Positions 34,578 through 42,831 of a DNA stretch of 64,000 bases are shown piece by piece; position 1 is the stretch's first letter, and the number at the start of each line of letters is the position of its first letter. This DNA comes from DATEDA01 sp963754305 (GTDB lineage: Bacteria; Pseudomonadota; Gammaproteobacteria; Burkholderiales; SG8-39), in assembly GCA_963754305.1 (NCBI GenBank), contig CAVWFR010000039.1, forward strand, positions 25,542 through 89,541, given 5' to 3'. The notes below the pieces were generated by a model, which searched no databases, was not told the origin of the DNA, and saw nothing but the letters and a program-made list of their open reading frames with translations. A program made the position numbers and the translations under genes.

Positions 34578-35822
34578 ATCGCCGCCATCGCCCGGCGCGC
34601 ACGCTACGCCGCCGGCGAGCGCATCTACGGCGCAAACGTCGATGCCGACGACATCTTCGTCATCGTGTCCGGAAAGGTCGAGCATGTCTTCGCGCCCGAG
34701 GTGGGGGCAAGAGAGCCGCTGCGACGGATGACGCGCGGCGGCGTGTTCGGCTGGGCGGGGCTCCTCCTCGGCCAGACGAAGCGGCTCGCGACCGTCACCG
34801 CGACCGAACCGACCGAGGTGCTGCGCATCGGCACCGAGGCGCTCGTCAAGCTCCTCGAGTCCGACGCCGCCGCCGGGAATGCGGTGATGGAGCGGTTCGC
34901 CGCGATGATCACGCGCGAGTTCACGGTCCCGGAGCTGCTCGCGCAGGTCCGGCGGCTGTCGGGCCAGCCGCAGACCGAGGAGATGACGAGCCTCGGGCTC
35001 ACGATGTATCGCCTCTCGACCTGGCTGAAGAGCCCGCGGCCTTACCTCATGCTCGTCGGCTTCGCGCTCTTCCTCGGGTTCTGGTATCTCACGGTCGAAG
35101 TGTGGCGGTTGCCGCGCTTCAAGGAGATGCCGGGCATCACGGCCGTGATGAAGGAGTGGTTCAGCCCGAACCCGACCTACGGCCTGTCGTTCTACACCGA
35201 GGAGTACTACAAGCACATCGGGATGTCGGTCTGGCGGGTCGCGCAGGCGTTCTTCCTCGCCACCCTCCTCGGCGTGCCGTTCGGCCTCTTCCTCGGCTGG
35301 TCGCGAAAGTTCAAGGAGTACGTGTTCCCGGTTTTCGAGCTGCTGCGGCCGATCCCGATCCTCGCCTGGGTGCCGCTCGCGATCGTGATGTTCATCGCCA
35401 CCGAATCGGCGGTGGTGTACCTCGCGTTCCTCGCCTCGTTCTTCGCCACCGCTCTCAACACGATGCTCGGCGTGCAGTCGATCGACGAGTCGTACGTCCG
35501 CGCGGCGTCGTGTCTCGGCGCGAGCAAGTGGCAGGTGTTCCGGCACGTGATCTTCCCGGGCGCGCTGCCGTTCATCTTCACCGGGCTGCAGATCTCGATC
35601 GGCGTGTCGTGGTTCTCGCTGGTGGCGGCCGAGATGGTATCCGGCCAGTACGGACTCGGCTACGTGATCAACACCTCCTACATGATGGTGCGCTACCCGA
35701 CGATCGTCATCGGGATGATCACCCTCGGCTTCGTCGGCTACGCGACGAGCGCCCTGGTGCGCATCGCCGGCGACTACCTGATGGAGTGGCGGGTGCGCGA
35801 GCTCGCCCTCGCCGAGCGGTGA
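34548..35822 (+). CDS. ABC transporter permease with N-terminal CNB-like domain (frameshifted start)
   Basis: 424 residues from GTG 34548; the complete protein probably begins at 34478 through a one-base shift. Residues 1-125 are a CNB domain (YAAGERIYGANVDADDIFVIVSG, then VFGWAGLLLGQTKRLATV at 66-83 with Trp69 where cAMP binders have Glu). After a linker comes a NitT/TauT-type permease with about six helices (from LMLVGFALFLGFWYL) and an EAA loop YVRAASCLGASKWQVFRHVIFPGALP. A permease carrying a CNB domain is unusual. The stop overlaps the ATPase start by one base (TGATG). Confidence 0.82.
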   Translation: MMPRRRCCAAIAAIARRARYAAGERIYGANVDADDIFVIVSGKVEHVFAPEVGAREPLRRMTRGGVFGWAGLLLGQTKRLATVTATEPTEVLRIGTEALVKLLESDAAAGNAVMERFAAMITREFTVPELLAQVRRLSGQPQTEEMTSLGLTMYRLSTWLKSPRPYLMLVGFALFLGFWYLTVEVWRLPRFKEMPGITAVMKEWFSPNPTYGLSFYTEEYYKHIGMSVWRVAQAFFLATLLGVPFGLFLGWSRKFKEYVFPVFELLRPIPILAWVPLAIVMFIATESAVVYLAFLASFFATALNTMLGVQSIDESYVRAASCLGASKWQVFRHVIFPGALPFIFTGLQISIGVSWFSLVAAEMVSGQYGLGYVINTSYMMVRYPTIVIGMITLGFVGYATSALVRIAGDYLMEWRVRELALAER

Positions 35823-36679
35823 TGGAGCTGCGTGCGCCCGGGCCCCACGCTCCCGCGGTCACCCGCGGGCGGATCCTGATCGACGACGTGGTCAAGATCT
35901 ACGATCCGGAAGGCGCGGCGGTGATGGCGGTCGACCACTGCTCGCTCGACATCGAGGCGGGCGAGATCTGCATGATCGTCGGACCTTCCGGTTGCGGCAA
36001 GACGACGCTCCTCAACGCCATCGCGGGCTTCCACGAGATCACCTCGGGCGAGATCCGCCTCGACGGCGAACTCCTGTGCTCGACGGGCCGCCCGAAGGCC
36101 GAGCCGGGGCCGGACCGGATCGTCGTGTTCCAGAACGGCGCGCTCTTCCCGTGGAAGACCAACCTCGACAACGTGACCTTCGGCCCGGTCATGCAGGGCA
36201 AGCTCACCCGCGGCGAAGCGATCGACAAGGGCCGCGCGATGATGGCCGATGCGGGCCTCGCCGGGGTGGAGCTCAACTATCCCGGCGAGGTGTCCTCGGG
36301 GATGCGGCGCCGCGTCGAGATCGTGCGTGCGCTCATGAACGATCCGAAGGTGCTGCTCCTCGACGAGCCGTACCGCGCGCTCGACTCGCTCACCAAGAGC
36401 GTGATGCACGAGGCGCTGCTCGAGATCTACTACAAGAACAGGGTGACGATCTTCTTCATCACGCACGATCTGGAGGAGGCGATCTTCCTCGGCCACAAGG
36501 TGGCGATCATGACGACGCGCCCGTGCAAGCCGAAAAAGGTGCTGACGGTGGACATCCCGCACCCGCGCGACTACGGCGTGCTCACGTCGAAGCGGTTCCG
36601 CGAGCTGATCGAGGAGACGAACGACGCGGTGCACGAGGAAGCGCTGAAAGCCTTCCAGGCCGGGGAAAAGGAGGGATAG
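35822..36679 (+). CDS. ABC transporter ATPase 1 (degenerate signature motif)
   Basis: 285 residues, NitT/TauT class. Walker A GPSGCGKTT at 54-62, Q-loop Q104, Walker B VLLLDEP at 177-183, and the switch His H215 in FFITHDLEEA. The signature motif that should read LSGGM is VSSGM (157-161). With ATPase 2 it would form a heterodimer whose two ATP sites differ (see findings). Starts on the stop of the first permease and ends two bases before the second permease. Confidence 0.9.
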   Translation: MELRAPGPHAPAVTRGRILIDDVVKIYDPEGAAVMAVDHCSLDIEAGEICMIVGPSGCGKTTLLNAIAGFHEITSGEIRLDGELLCSTGRPKAEPGPDRIVVFQNGALFPWKTNLDNVTFGPVMQGKLTRGEAIDKGRAMMADAGLAGVELNYPGEVSSGMRRRVEIVRALMNDPKVLLLDEPYRALDSLTKSVMHEALLEIYYKNRVTIFFITHDLEEAIFLGHKVAIMTTRPCKPKKVLTVDIPHPRDYGVLTSKRFRELIEETNDAVHEEALKAFQAGEKEG

Positions 36680-36681
36680 CG

Positions 36682-37557
36682 GTGGCCGTGAGCGTGAAGA
36701 ATCTGCTGACGAGCTCCGTTTTCTGGCGCGGGGTGATCTCCATCGCCGTGTTCCTCCTGCTGTGGGAGATCGGCGCGCGCTCGAAGCAGTGGATGGCGCC
36801 GGAATTCTTCGCGCCGCTCAAGGCGTTCCTCGGCGCGATGGGCTTCAAGAAGGACTACCTGCCATGGATCGGGACGATCCCGGCTCCGAGCGCGGTGCTG
36901 GCGGCGTGGGGCGGGGTCCTCGCCTCGCCCGGCTACTGGCAGAGCTGGTACATGAGCTTCTTTCGCGTGATGGGCGGGTTCATCGCGGCGATGATCGTCG
37001 GGATCCCGTTCGGTCTCGCGCTCGCGGTGAGCCGAACTGCCTACGGCACCTTCTTCCCGACCTTCGAGGTGCTGCGGCCGATCCCGCCGCTCGCGTGGGT
37101 GCCCGCGTCGATCATCTTCTGGCCGACGCAGGAGCTGTCGATCACGTTCGTCACCTTCCTCGGCGCGTTCTACACCATCGTGATCAACGTGCTCGGCGGC
37201 GCGAAGTCGATCGATCAGCGCTACTACCAGGCGGCGCAGTCGATGGGGTCGTCCTCCTGGGACATCTTCCGGCGGGTGATCCTCCCCGGCACCCTGCCCT
37301 CCATCGTGGTCGGTTCGGCGGTCGGCATGGGGATCACCTGGGAGGTGGTCGTAGCGGCCGAGATGATCTCCGGTGGCGGGAGCCAGATGGCCGGCAGCGG
37401 CGGCGGTCTGGGCTTCTACATCTGGAACTCGTACGTCGGCGGCTCGTACGAGCAGATCGTCATCGGCATGATCTCGATCGGCATCGCCGGCTACCTGTCG
37501 AGCGAGCTCCTGCGCGCGCTCGGGAAGTACGTCACACCGTGGCTCAGGGTCAGATAA
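36682..37557 (+). CDS. ABC transporter permease 2
   Basis: 291 residues, GTG start after AAGGAGG. About six membrane helices and the EAA loop YYQAAQSMGSSSWDIFRRVILPGTLP show an importer permease of the nitrate/taurine class. A Gly/Ser-rich stretch (ISGGGSQMAGSGGGLGF) precedes the last helices. Unlike permease 1 it has no CNB domain, but it has a longer periplasmic loop after helix 1 (residues 30-70). Its 3' end overlaps ATPase 2 by 19 bases. Confidence 0.9.
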   Translation: MAVSVKNLLTSSVFWRGVISIAVFLLLWEIGARSKQWMAPEFFAPLKAFLGAMGFKKDYLPWIGTIPAPSAVLAAWGGVLASPGYWQSWYMSFFRVMGGFIAAMIVGIPFGLALAVSRTAYGTFFPTFEVLRPIPPLAWVPASIIFWPTQELSITFVTFLGAFYTIVINVLGGAKSIDQRYYQAAQSMGSSSWDIFRRVILPGTLPSIVVGSAVGMGITWEVVVAAEMISGGGSQMAGSGGGLGFYIWNSYVGGSYEQIVIGMISIGIAGYLSSELLRALGKYVTPWLRVR

Positions 37558-38429
37558 GCGCCGTCGTCGATCCGGTGCGCCCGGCGGTCAACGCCGGCGA
37601 GATCGTCGTCGCCGGCGTCTCGAAGAGCTACGGCGCGACGCACCTCCGCAAGGAAGTCGTGGGGGACTGCTCGTTCACGATCGAGCGCGGCAAGCTGACG
37701 GTGATGATCGGTCCCTCGGGCTGCGGCAAGAGCACGATCATTCGCCTGCTCGCCGGTTTCGAGCGGCCGACCGAGGGGACGGTGACGCTCGACGGAAAGC
37801 CGGTGACCGAGCCGAATCGCGACCGCCTCGTCGTCTTCCAGGAGACGGCGCTCTTCCCTTGGATGACGACCTACGACAACATCCTCTACGGCCCGCGCGC
37901 ACGCGGCGAGGTGACGCGAGAGGCGCTCGACCTCGCCGAGTTCCTGCTCGCCAAGGTCGGCCTGCAGGAGTTCCGCAACAAGTACCCGGGCCAGCTCTCC
38001 GGCGGGATGCAGCGCCGCGCGGAGCTCGCGCGCGCGATGATCAACAACCCGCGCGTGATGATCCTCGACGAGCCGTTCCGCGGCCTCGACGCGATGACGA
38101 AGGAATTGATGTGGGAGTACTACTCGCGCCTGTACGAGGAGTACCACCGCACGAACTTCTTCGTCACCACCGACATCGACGAGGCGGTGTACCTGGCCGA
38201 TCGGCTGCTGATCATGTCGAACATCCCGACGCAGGTGCGCGCGGTGGTCGAGGTCGACCTGCCGCGCCCTCGCCGGCTCTCGGATCTGGTCGAAAGCGAC
38301 CGCGCGAACGAGATCAAGCGTGAAGCCCTCTCGCTCCTGCACGCCGAGGCGATGCGCTCGTTCGCGCGCGGCAGCAAGGCGGCGGCGGACTTCGTCGACG
38401 CTTATCTCAAGCGCGCGAACCGCGGGTAG
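37539..38429 (+). CDS. ABC transporter ATPase 2 (switch histidine replaced by threonine)
   Basis: 296 residues from GTG 37539; a second GTG at 37575 is possible. Walker A GPSGCGKST at 58-66, intact signature LSGGM at 153-157, Walker B VMILDEP at 173-179. The switch region reads FFVTTDIDEA, so T211 stands where His is expected. This is the mirror image of ATPase 1, which has the His but a degraded signature. A C-terminal extension (RANEIKREALSLLHAEAM) resembles that of ATPase 1. Confidence 0.88.
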   Translation: MAQGQISAVVDPVRPAVNAGEIVVAGVSKSYGATHLRKEVVGDCSFTIERGKLTVMIGPSGCGKSTIIRLLAGFERPTEGTVTLDGKPVTEPNRDRLVVFQETALFPWMTTYDNILYGPRARGEVTREALDLAEFLLAKVGLQEFRNKYPGQLSGGMQRRAELARAMINNPRVMILDEPFRGLDAMTKELMWEYYSRLYEEYHRTNFFVTTDIDEAVYLADRLLIMSNIPTQVRAVVEVDLPRPRRLSDLVESDRANEIKREALSLLHAEAMRSFARGSKAAADFVDAYLKRANRG

Positions 38430-38434
38430 CGGCG

Positions 38435-38635
38435 ATGGAAACGCTCCTCACGCGGCCGGTGATCATCGGCCTCGCGATCGCCGGCGCGCTCGTCGCGGTC
38501 GCGGCTTCCGTGCTCCAGACGCAGGGCAAGGTGAGCACCGAACGTGCGCGCCAGCTCAACCTCGCCGCCTACGTGCTCATGGGTCTGAGCATGGCGCTCT
38601 TCATCGTGGTCGGCTTGCGCGGCGGGGCCGCGTGA
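38435..38635 (+). CDS. Small two-helix membrane protein after the ABC genes
   Basis: 66 residues with two hydrophobic segments (VIIGLAIAGALVAVAASVL and LAAYVLMGLSMALFIVVGL) joined by a short charged loop TQGKVSTERARQLN. It begins five bases after ATPase 2 and so is almost surely part of the operon. I do not recognise it; it could be an accessory subunit of the transporter. Confidence 0.6.
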   Translation: METLLTRPVIIGLAIAGALVAVAASVLQTQGKVSTERARQLNLAAYVLMGLSMALFIVVGLRGGAA

Positions 38636-38863
38636 CTACGGCGTTGATAGCCGGGCCCGCGGTCAGCCGCCGCACCGGCTCCGTCGCCCAGGGCGCGCCT
38701 CAAGGATCGCCCCGGCATCGTCAGAGCCTGCGAAAGGCTTTGACAAACGCGCGATGCACGGATGAAATGCGGCACGATACGCACCGTCGGCGCCCTTGCC
38801 TCGCGCCAGGGTTCGACCGGCTGCGAACCGGGGTGATCTGCGCAGGGGAGGAGGGGCCCCATC

Positions 38864-39346
38864 GTGAGCCCGCAATCGACGGCGCATCGCCGCGTAGAAA
38901 GAGTCGTGCTCGCCTGCCTGGGCGCGGTCTTCGCGACGGCGACGGGGATCGCCTACAGCTACGCCCTGAAGGATGAGCTGGGCCCCGGGCCCGGCTTTTT
39001 TCCCTTCTGGCTGGGGCTGATCGGCGCGGTGCTGAGCCTGGTCCTCCTCGCGCAGTCGTGGCGGGGCGGCTCCATCGGCGGCAATGGCGAAGAACTGTGG
39101 CCGGATCGCGCGGGCGCGTGGCGCGCAGCGGCGCTTCTCGGCGGCCTGGTTCTTTCCGCCCTGCTCCTCGAGCCGGCCGGGTTCCGGGTCACGGCGTTCG
39201 TCGTCACCGCCGCACTGCTCGTCGGGCTCGGCGTTCGCCGCCCGGTGGTCATCGCCGCGTTCGCGGTCGTCGCAAGCTTCGGCTTGTTTCACGTGTTCTA
39301 TCACTGGCTCAAGGTACCGCTGCCGGTCGGCCCGTTCGGAGTCTGA
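38864..39346 (+). CDS. tctB: Tripartite tricarboxylate transporter small membrane subunit TctB
   Basis: 160 residues, GTG start after GGGGAGGAGG. Four hydrophobic segments and the TctB-typical start (VLACLGAVFATATGIAYSYAL, then LGPGPGFFPFWLGLIGAVLSLVLL). It partners TctA in secondary uptake of carboxylates with a periplasmic TctC binding protein. A 228-base gap separates it from the Rieske/ABC operon; the gap shows no terminator. Confidence 0.85.
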   Translation: MSPQSTAHRRVERVVLACLGAVFATATGIAYSYALKDELGPGPGFFPFWLGLIGAVLSLVLLAQSWRGGSIGGNGEELWPDRAGAWRAAALLGGLVLSALLLEPAGFRVTAFVVTAALLVGLGVRRPVVIAAFAVVASFGLFHVFYHWLKVPLPVGPFGV

Positions 39347-39359
39347 GGCGCGCTTTACG

Positions 39360-40847
39360 GTGGACTCGGCTTCGCACCTCTTGTCGGGATTCGCCGCCGC
39401 GCTCAGCCCAGCGTACCTTGCCTATGCGTTCGCAGGCTGCGTGTTCGGGACGCTGATCGGCGTCCTGCCCGGGCTGGGGCCGTCCGCGGGCACGGCGATC
39501 CTGATCCCGCTCACCTTCAAGCTGGATCCGACCGGCGCGATCATCATGCTCGCCGCGATCTACTACGGCGCGATGTACGGCGGCACGATCACATCGGTTC
39601 TCATCAACGTGCCCGGCGAAGCGGCATCCGTGATCACCTGCCTCGACGGCCACCAGATGGCCAAGCAGGGCCGCGGCGGCACCGCGCTCGGCATCGCCGC
39701 GATCGGGTCGTTCATCGGCGGACTGGTGGCGTCGATCGCGCTGGCGCTCATCGCGGCGCCGCTCGCCAGGCTCGCGCTCAAGTTCGGTCCGCCGGAGTTT
39801 TTCGCGCTGATGCTGCTGGGACTCTGCCTGGTCAGCGGCCTCGCCGGGCGCTCGCTCGCGGCGGCGTTGATGATGACCGTGCTCGGGCTGCTGGTCTCGA
39901 TGATCGGCATCGACCCGGTGCGCGGCGCGCCGCGCTTCGCATTCGGCATCGCCGACCTCTACGACGGCCTCGGCATCGTGCCGGTCGTGATGGGCCTCTT
40001 CGGCATCGCTGAGATCCTGATCACCGCCGAGCAGCCGGTGCGCGAGATCATCCGCACGAAGTTGAGCAACCTGCTGCCCAGCCGCGAGGAGTGGCGGCGC
40101 TCCTGGGGCGCGATCGGGCGCGGCACCGGCATCGGGTTCGGCCTCGGCCTGATACCCGGCATCGGGGCGATCGTGCCGACCTTCATGGCCTACATCGTCG
40201 AAAAGCGCGTGTCGAAGACGCCGGAGCGATTCGGCCACGGCGCGATCGAGGGCGTCGCCGCGCCCGAGACCGCGAACAACGCCTACGCGAACGCGGCGAT
40301 GGTGCCGTTCCTCACGCTCGGCATTCCGAGCTCGCCGACCATCGCGGTGCTGATGGGCGCGTTCATCGTCAACGGCCTCACGCCGGGGCCGTTCCTCTTC
40401 CAGGAGCGCCCCGACCTGGTCTGGACCGTGATCGCGAGCTTCTTCATCGGCAACGTGATCCTGCTCGTCCTCAACCTGCCGCTCGTCGGCCTGTGGGCCA
40501 AGATCCTGCAGGTGCCGTTCAGGTATCTGGCCGTGGGCGTGCTCGTCTTCTGCGTGCTGGGCGCCTACAGCCTGCAGCAAAGCGTGTTCGACGTCTGGGT
40601 GATGATCGCGTTCGGGGTGGTCGGCTACGGGTTCCGCAGGCTCGATCTGCCGCTCGCGCCCCTCGTGCTCGGCCTGATTCTCGGCCCGGCGCTCGAGCGG
40701 TCGCTGCGTACGTCGCTCGAAATGTCCGGCGGCGACTACGACATTTTCTTCACGCGGCCGCTGTGCCTCGGACTCTTGATCGCCTCGGCCGCGGTGCTCG
40801 TCGGCGCGGCGCTCAAGCTCGCGCCCAAGCAGCTGCGCGGGGCGTAG
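39360..40847 (+). CDS. tctA: Tripartite tricarboxylate transporter large membrane subunit TctA
   Basis: 495 residues from GTG 39360, 12 bases after tctB. About 12 hydrophobic segments. Family signatures: LIGVLPGLGPSAGTAILIPLTF near residue 35, ALGIAAIGSFIGGLVAS near 115, the mirrored GFGLGLIPGIGAIVPTFMAY near 265, and PFLTLGIPSSPTIAVLMGAF near 325. Transports a carboxylate delivered by TctC, driven by an ion gradient. Substrate unknown; it may import the carbon product or a cosubstrate of the neighbouring oxygenase pathway. Confidence 0.93.
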   Translation: MDSASHLLSGFAAALSPAYLAYAFAGCVFGTLIGVLPGLGPSAGTAILIPLTFKLDPTGAIIMLAAIYYGAMYGGTITSVLINVPGEAASVITCLDGHQMAKQGRGGTALGIAAIGSFIGGLVASIALALIAAPLARLALKFGPPEFFALMLLGLCLVSGLAGRSLAAALMMTVLGLLVSMIGIDPVRGAPRFAFGIADLYDGLGIVPVVMGLFGIAEILITAEQPVREIIRTKLSNLLPSREEWRRSWGAIGRGTGIGFGLGLIPGIGAIVPTFMAYIVEKRVSKTPERFGHGAIEGVAAPETANNAYANAAMVPFLTLGIPSSPTIAVLMGAFIVNGLTPGPFLFQERPDLVWTVIASFFIGNVILLVLNLPLVGLWAKILQVPFRYLAVGVLVFCVLGAYSLQQSVFDVWVMIAFGVVGYGFRRLDLPLAPLVLGLILGPALERSLRTSLEMSGGDYDIFFTRPLCLGLLIASAAVLVGAALKLAPKQLRGA

Positions 40848-40862
40848 TTCCTCGTCGAACCA

Positions 40863-40898
40863 CACGGGTAACGACACGGGTAACGACACGGGTCAAGC
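40863..40898. repeat. Three tandem 12-base repeats before tctC
   Basis: cacgggtaacga at 40863 and 40875, and a degenerate third copy at 40887 (cacgggtcaagc). They lie between tctA and the tctC ribosome binding site (cggaggagg). Confidence 0.8.
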
Positions 40899-40920
40899 CA
40901 CACGGAGGAGGTAGCGAACG

Positions 40921-42090
40921 ATGAAAAGCCTGATGAAACGCGTCGTGGGTGCGCTGGCGTCCTACGCTCTCGCGGTCGGTATGGCGGGCGCGCAGGAATT
41001 TCCCAGCCGCACCGTGGAGCTGATGGTGGCGTTCCCGGCCGGAGGCGGCACCGACGTCGGGGCGAGAGTCCTCGCGGCCATCGCCGAGAAGCAGCTCGGG
41101 CAGCCGATGATCGTGGTGAACAAGGGCGGCGCCGGCGGGCAGGTGGGCTGGACCGACCTCGCGCGCCGCAAGCCGGACGGCTACTTCATCGGCTACATCA
41201 ACCTGCCGGCGACCAACACGGTGATCCTCGACCCCGAGCGCAGGGCGATCTTCGACGCCGATTCGTTCGTCCCGATCATCAACCAGGTGCTCGACCCGGG
41301 CGTGATCTGGGTGCGCGCGGACAGCCCGTACAAGTCGTTGAAGGATCTCGTCGACGCGGCGCGGAAGGCGCCGAACACGATCCGCACCGCGACCACCGGC
41401 ATCCTCAGCGACGACCACCTGGCGATCCTCATGCTCGAGGAAGCCGTGCCCGGCGCCATCTTCCGCATCGTGCACCTGGACGGGGGCGCGACGCAGTTGA
41501 AGGAGATCATGGGCGGCAACGTCGACGTCGCGTTCGACAACGTCGGCGGCATCGCCACGCGCGTGCGCAGCGGCGAGGTCCGCGCGCTCGCCGTGCTCGA
41601 CAACGAGCGCTCGAAATTCCTGCTCGACGTGCCGACCACCAAGGAACTGGGCTATCCCACCGTGATCTCGAGCTCGACGCGCGGCATCGCCGGGCCGAAA
41701 GGCATTCCGGCGCCGGTCGCCGCGAAGCTCGCCGCCGTGCTGAAGAAGGCGATGGAGGATCCCGACCACGTCGCCAAGATGGAGGGAGCCGGGCTCGCGG
41801 TGAAGATCATGGTCGGCGCCGAGTACGAGCGGTACTACAAGGAGACCCACGACAAGGCGAAGAAGTACGTCGAGTGGGCGAAAACCGGCCGCACAAATAG
41901 CCGCGCACGCACCGCGTGCGCGCGAGCCGAGCCCGCGCCCGACCGGGTCGCGCCGCGCTCGAGCCCGCACTCCGCGGGGGCGTGCAGGTCCGCGGCCTCA
42001 GTCCCCGCCGCGCCGCGCAAGGCGCCGGTACGCGGCCATGTGGCGGATCGCGCCCCGCTGGTTTCCGGACGCTTCGAGCACGAGCGCTAG
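40921..42090 (+). CDS. tctC: Tripartite tricarboxylate transporter binding protein TctC, with extended C-terminus
   Basis: 389 residues. Signal peptide cleaved after AGA (residue 24), then the typical start QEFPSRTVELMVAFPAGGGTDVGARVLA. Other Bug/TctC marks are VVNKGGAGGQVGW, LDGGATQLKEIMGGNVDVAF and GIPAPVAAKLAAVLKKAMEDP. Family proteins end about where this one reads YVEWAKTGR (residue 322). The last 65 or so residues are Arg/Ala/Pro-rich, and the final 93 bases are antisense to the MerR-TPR gene, so the original stop codon seems lost. Confidence 0.88.
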   Translation: MKSLMKRVVGALASYALAVGMAGAQEFPSRTVELMVAFPAGGGTDVGARVLAAIAEKQLGQPMIVVNKGGAGGQVGWTDLARRKPDGYFIGYINLPATNTVILDPERRAIFDADSFVPIINQVLDPGVIWVRADSPYKSLKDLVDAARKAPNTIRTATTGILSDDHLAILMLEEAVPGAIFRIVHLDGGATQLKEIMGGNVDVAFDNVGGIATRVRSGEVRALAVLDNERSKFLLDVPTTKELGYPTVISSSTRGIAGPKGIPAPVAAKLAAVLKKAMEDPDHVAKMEGAGLAVKIMVGAEYERYYKETHDKAKKYVEWAKTGRTNSRARTACARAEPAPDRVAPRSSPHSAGACRSAASVPAAPRKAPVRGHVADRAPLVSGRFEHER

Positions 42091-42819
42091 GTTGTAGTGG
42101 CAGTCCGCGAACCGGGGATCCTCCCGGAGGGCGGCCTGGTAGGCCTCGATGGCGTCGCTCCTGCGCCCCGCGTCTTCGAGCAGCACGCCCAGATTGAAGA
42201 GGAGCGTCGGGTGATTCCCGCAGACCCGCAAGCCGTCGCGGTACACGCGCTCGGCGGGCTCGAGCTGCGAACCTTCGTGCAGCAGCCGGCCGAGATTCAA
42301 GCGCGCGGCGACATGCGACGGATCCAGCGACAGCGCCCGCTCGTACGCCGCACGCGACCGCGCATCGTTTTCGCCCTCGGCCGCGACGCCGCGACAGAAC
42401 CAGTCGTCTGCGTTGGGCGCCCGCTCGGGCTCGTTGCGCGCAAGCAGCTTCAGCTCGCCGTCGGCGACGCTGACTTCGAGCTCCAGGACGTACTGGCCGG
42501 AATCGGCTCGCCACCGCGCACCGCCCTCGGCGACGACGACGCTGTCGCCCACGGCTGAGATCCGGAGCCCGGATAGCGGCACCCGCGCCGGCAGGCGACG
42601 CCGCAGGTCACGCAGCGACCGGGTGATCCGGCGCGCCGGCACCTTGGCGGCCCTGAGCGCGCGCGCGGTGCGCAGCACGATCAGGTCCTGGAACGAGAAG
42701 CGGTACTCCCGGCGGTCGCCGCGCCCGGGTGAAACGAACCCCGCGCGGACCAGCCCGAGGATCGCGCTGCGCGGCATGCGCAGCATGCGTTCGACGTCGC
42801 GAACGCCGAAGTCGGACAC
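41998..42819 (-). CDS. MerR-type DNA-binding domain fused to TPR repeats
   Basis: 273 residues. Residues 1-70 resemble a MerR winged helix (FGVRDVERMLRMPRSAILGLVRAGFVSPGRGDRREYRFSFQDLIVLRTA; spans 4-52). Residues 125-270 are tetratricopeptide repeats, for example SRAAYERALSLDPSHVAARLNLG and DAIEAYQAALREDPRFADCHYNLA. Such fusions occur next to ku/ligD in several proteobacteria. It is on the same strand as ku, 12 bases downstream of it. Probably a regulator or scaffold; target unknown. Confidence 0.82.
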   Translation of the reverse strand: MSDFGVRDVERMLRMPRSAILGLVRAGFVSPGRGDRREYRFSFQDLIVLRTARALRAAKVPARRITRSLRDLRRRLPARVPLSGLRISAVGDSVVVAEGGARWRADSGQYVLELEVSVADGELKLLARNEPERAPNADDWFCRGVAAEGENDARSRAAYERALSLDPSHVAARLNLGRLLHEGSQLEPAERVYRDGLRVCGNHPTLLFNLGVLLEDAGRRSDAIEAYQAALREDPRFADCHYNLALVLEASGNQRGAIRHMAAYRRLARRGGD

Positions 42820-42831
42820 GCGCCGGGGCCG

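Noticed and set aside
38978..39003. GC-rich hairpin followed by six T, terminator-like
   Set aside because: It lies inside the conserved tctB coding region (LGPGPGFFPF), so codon use explains it.
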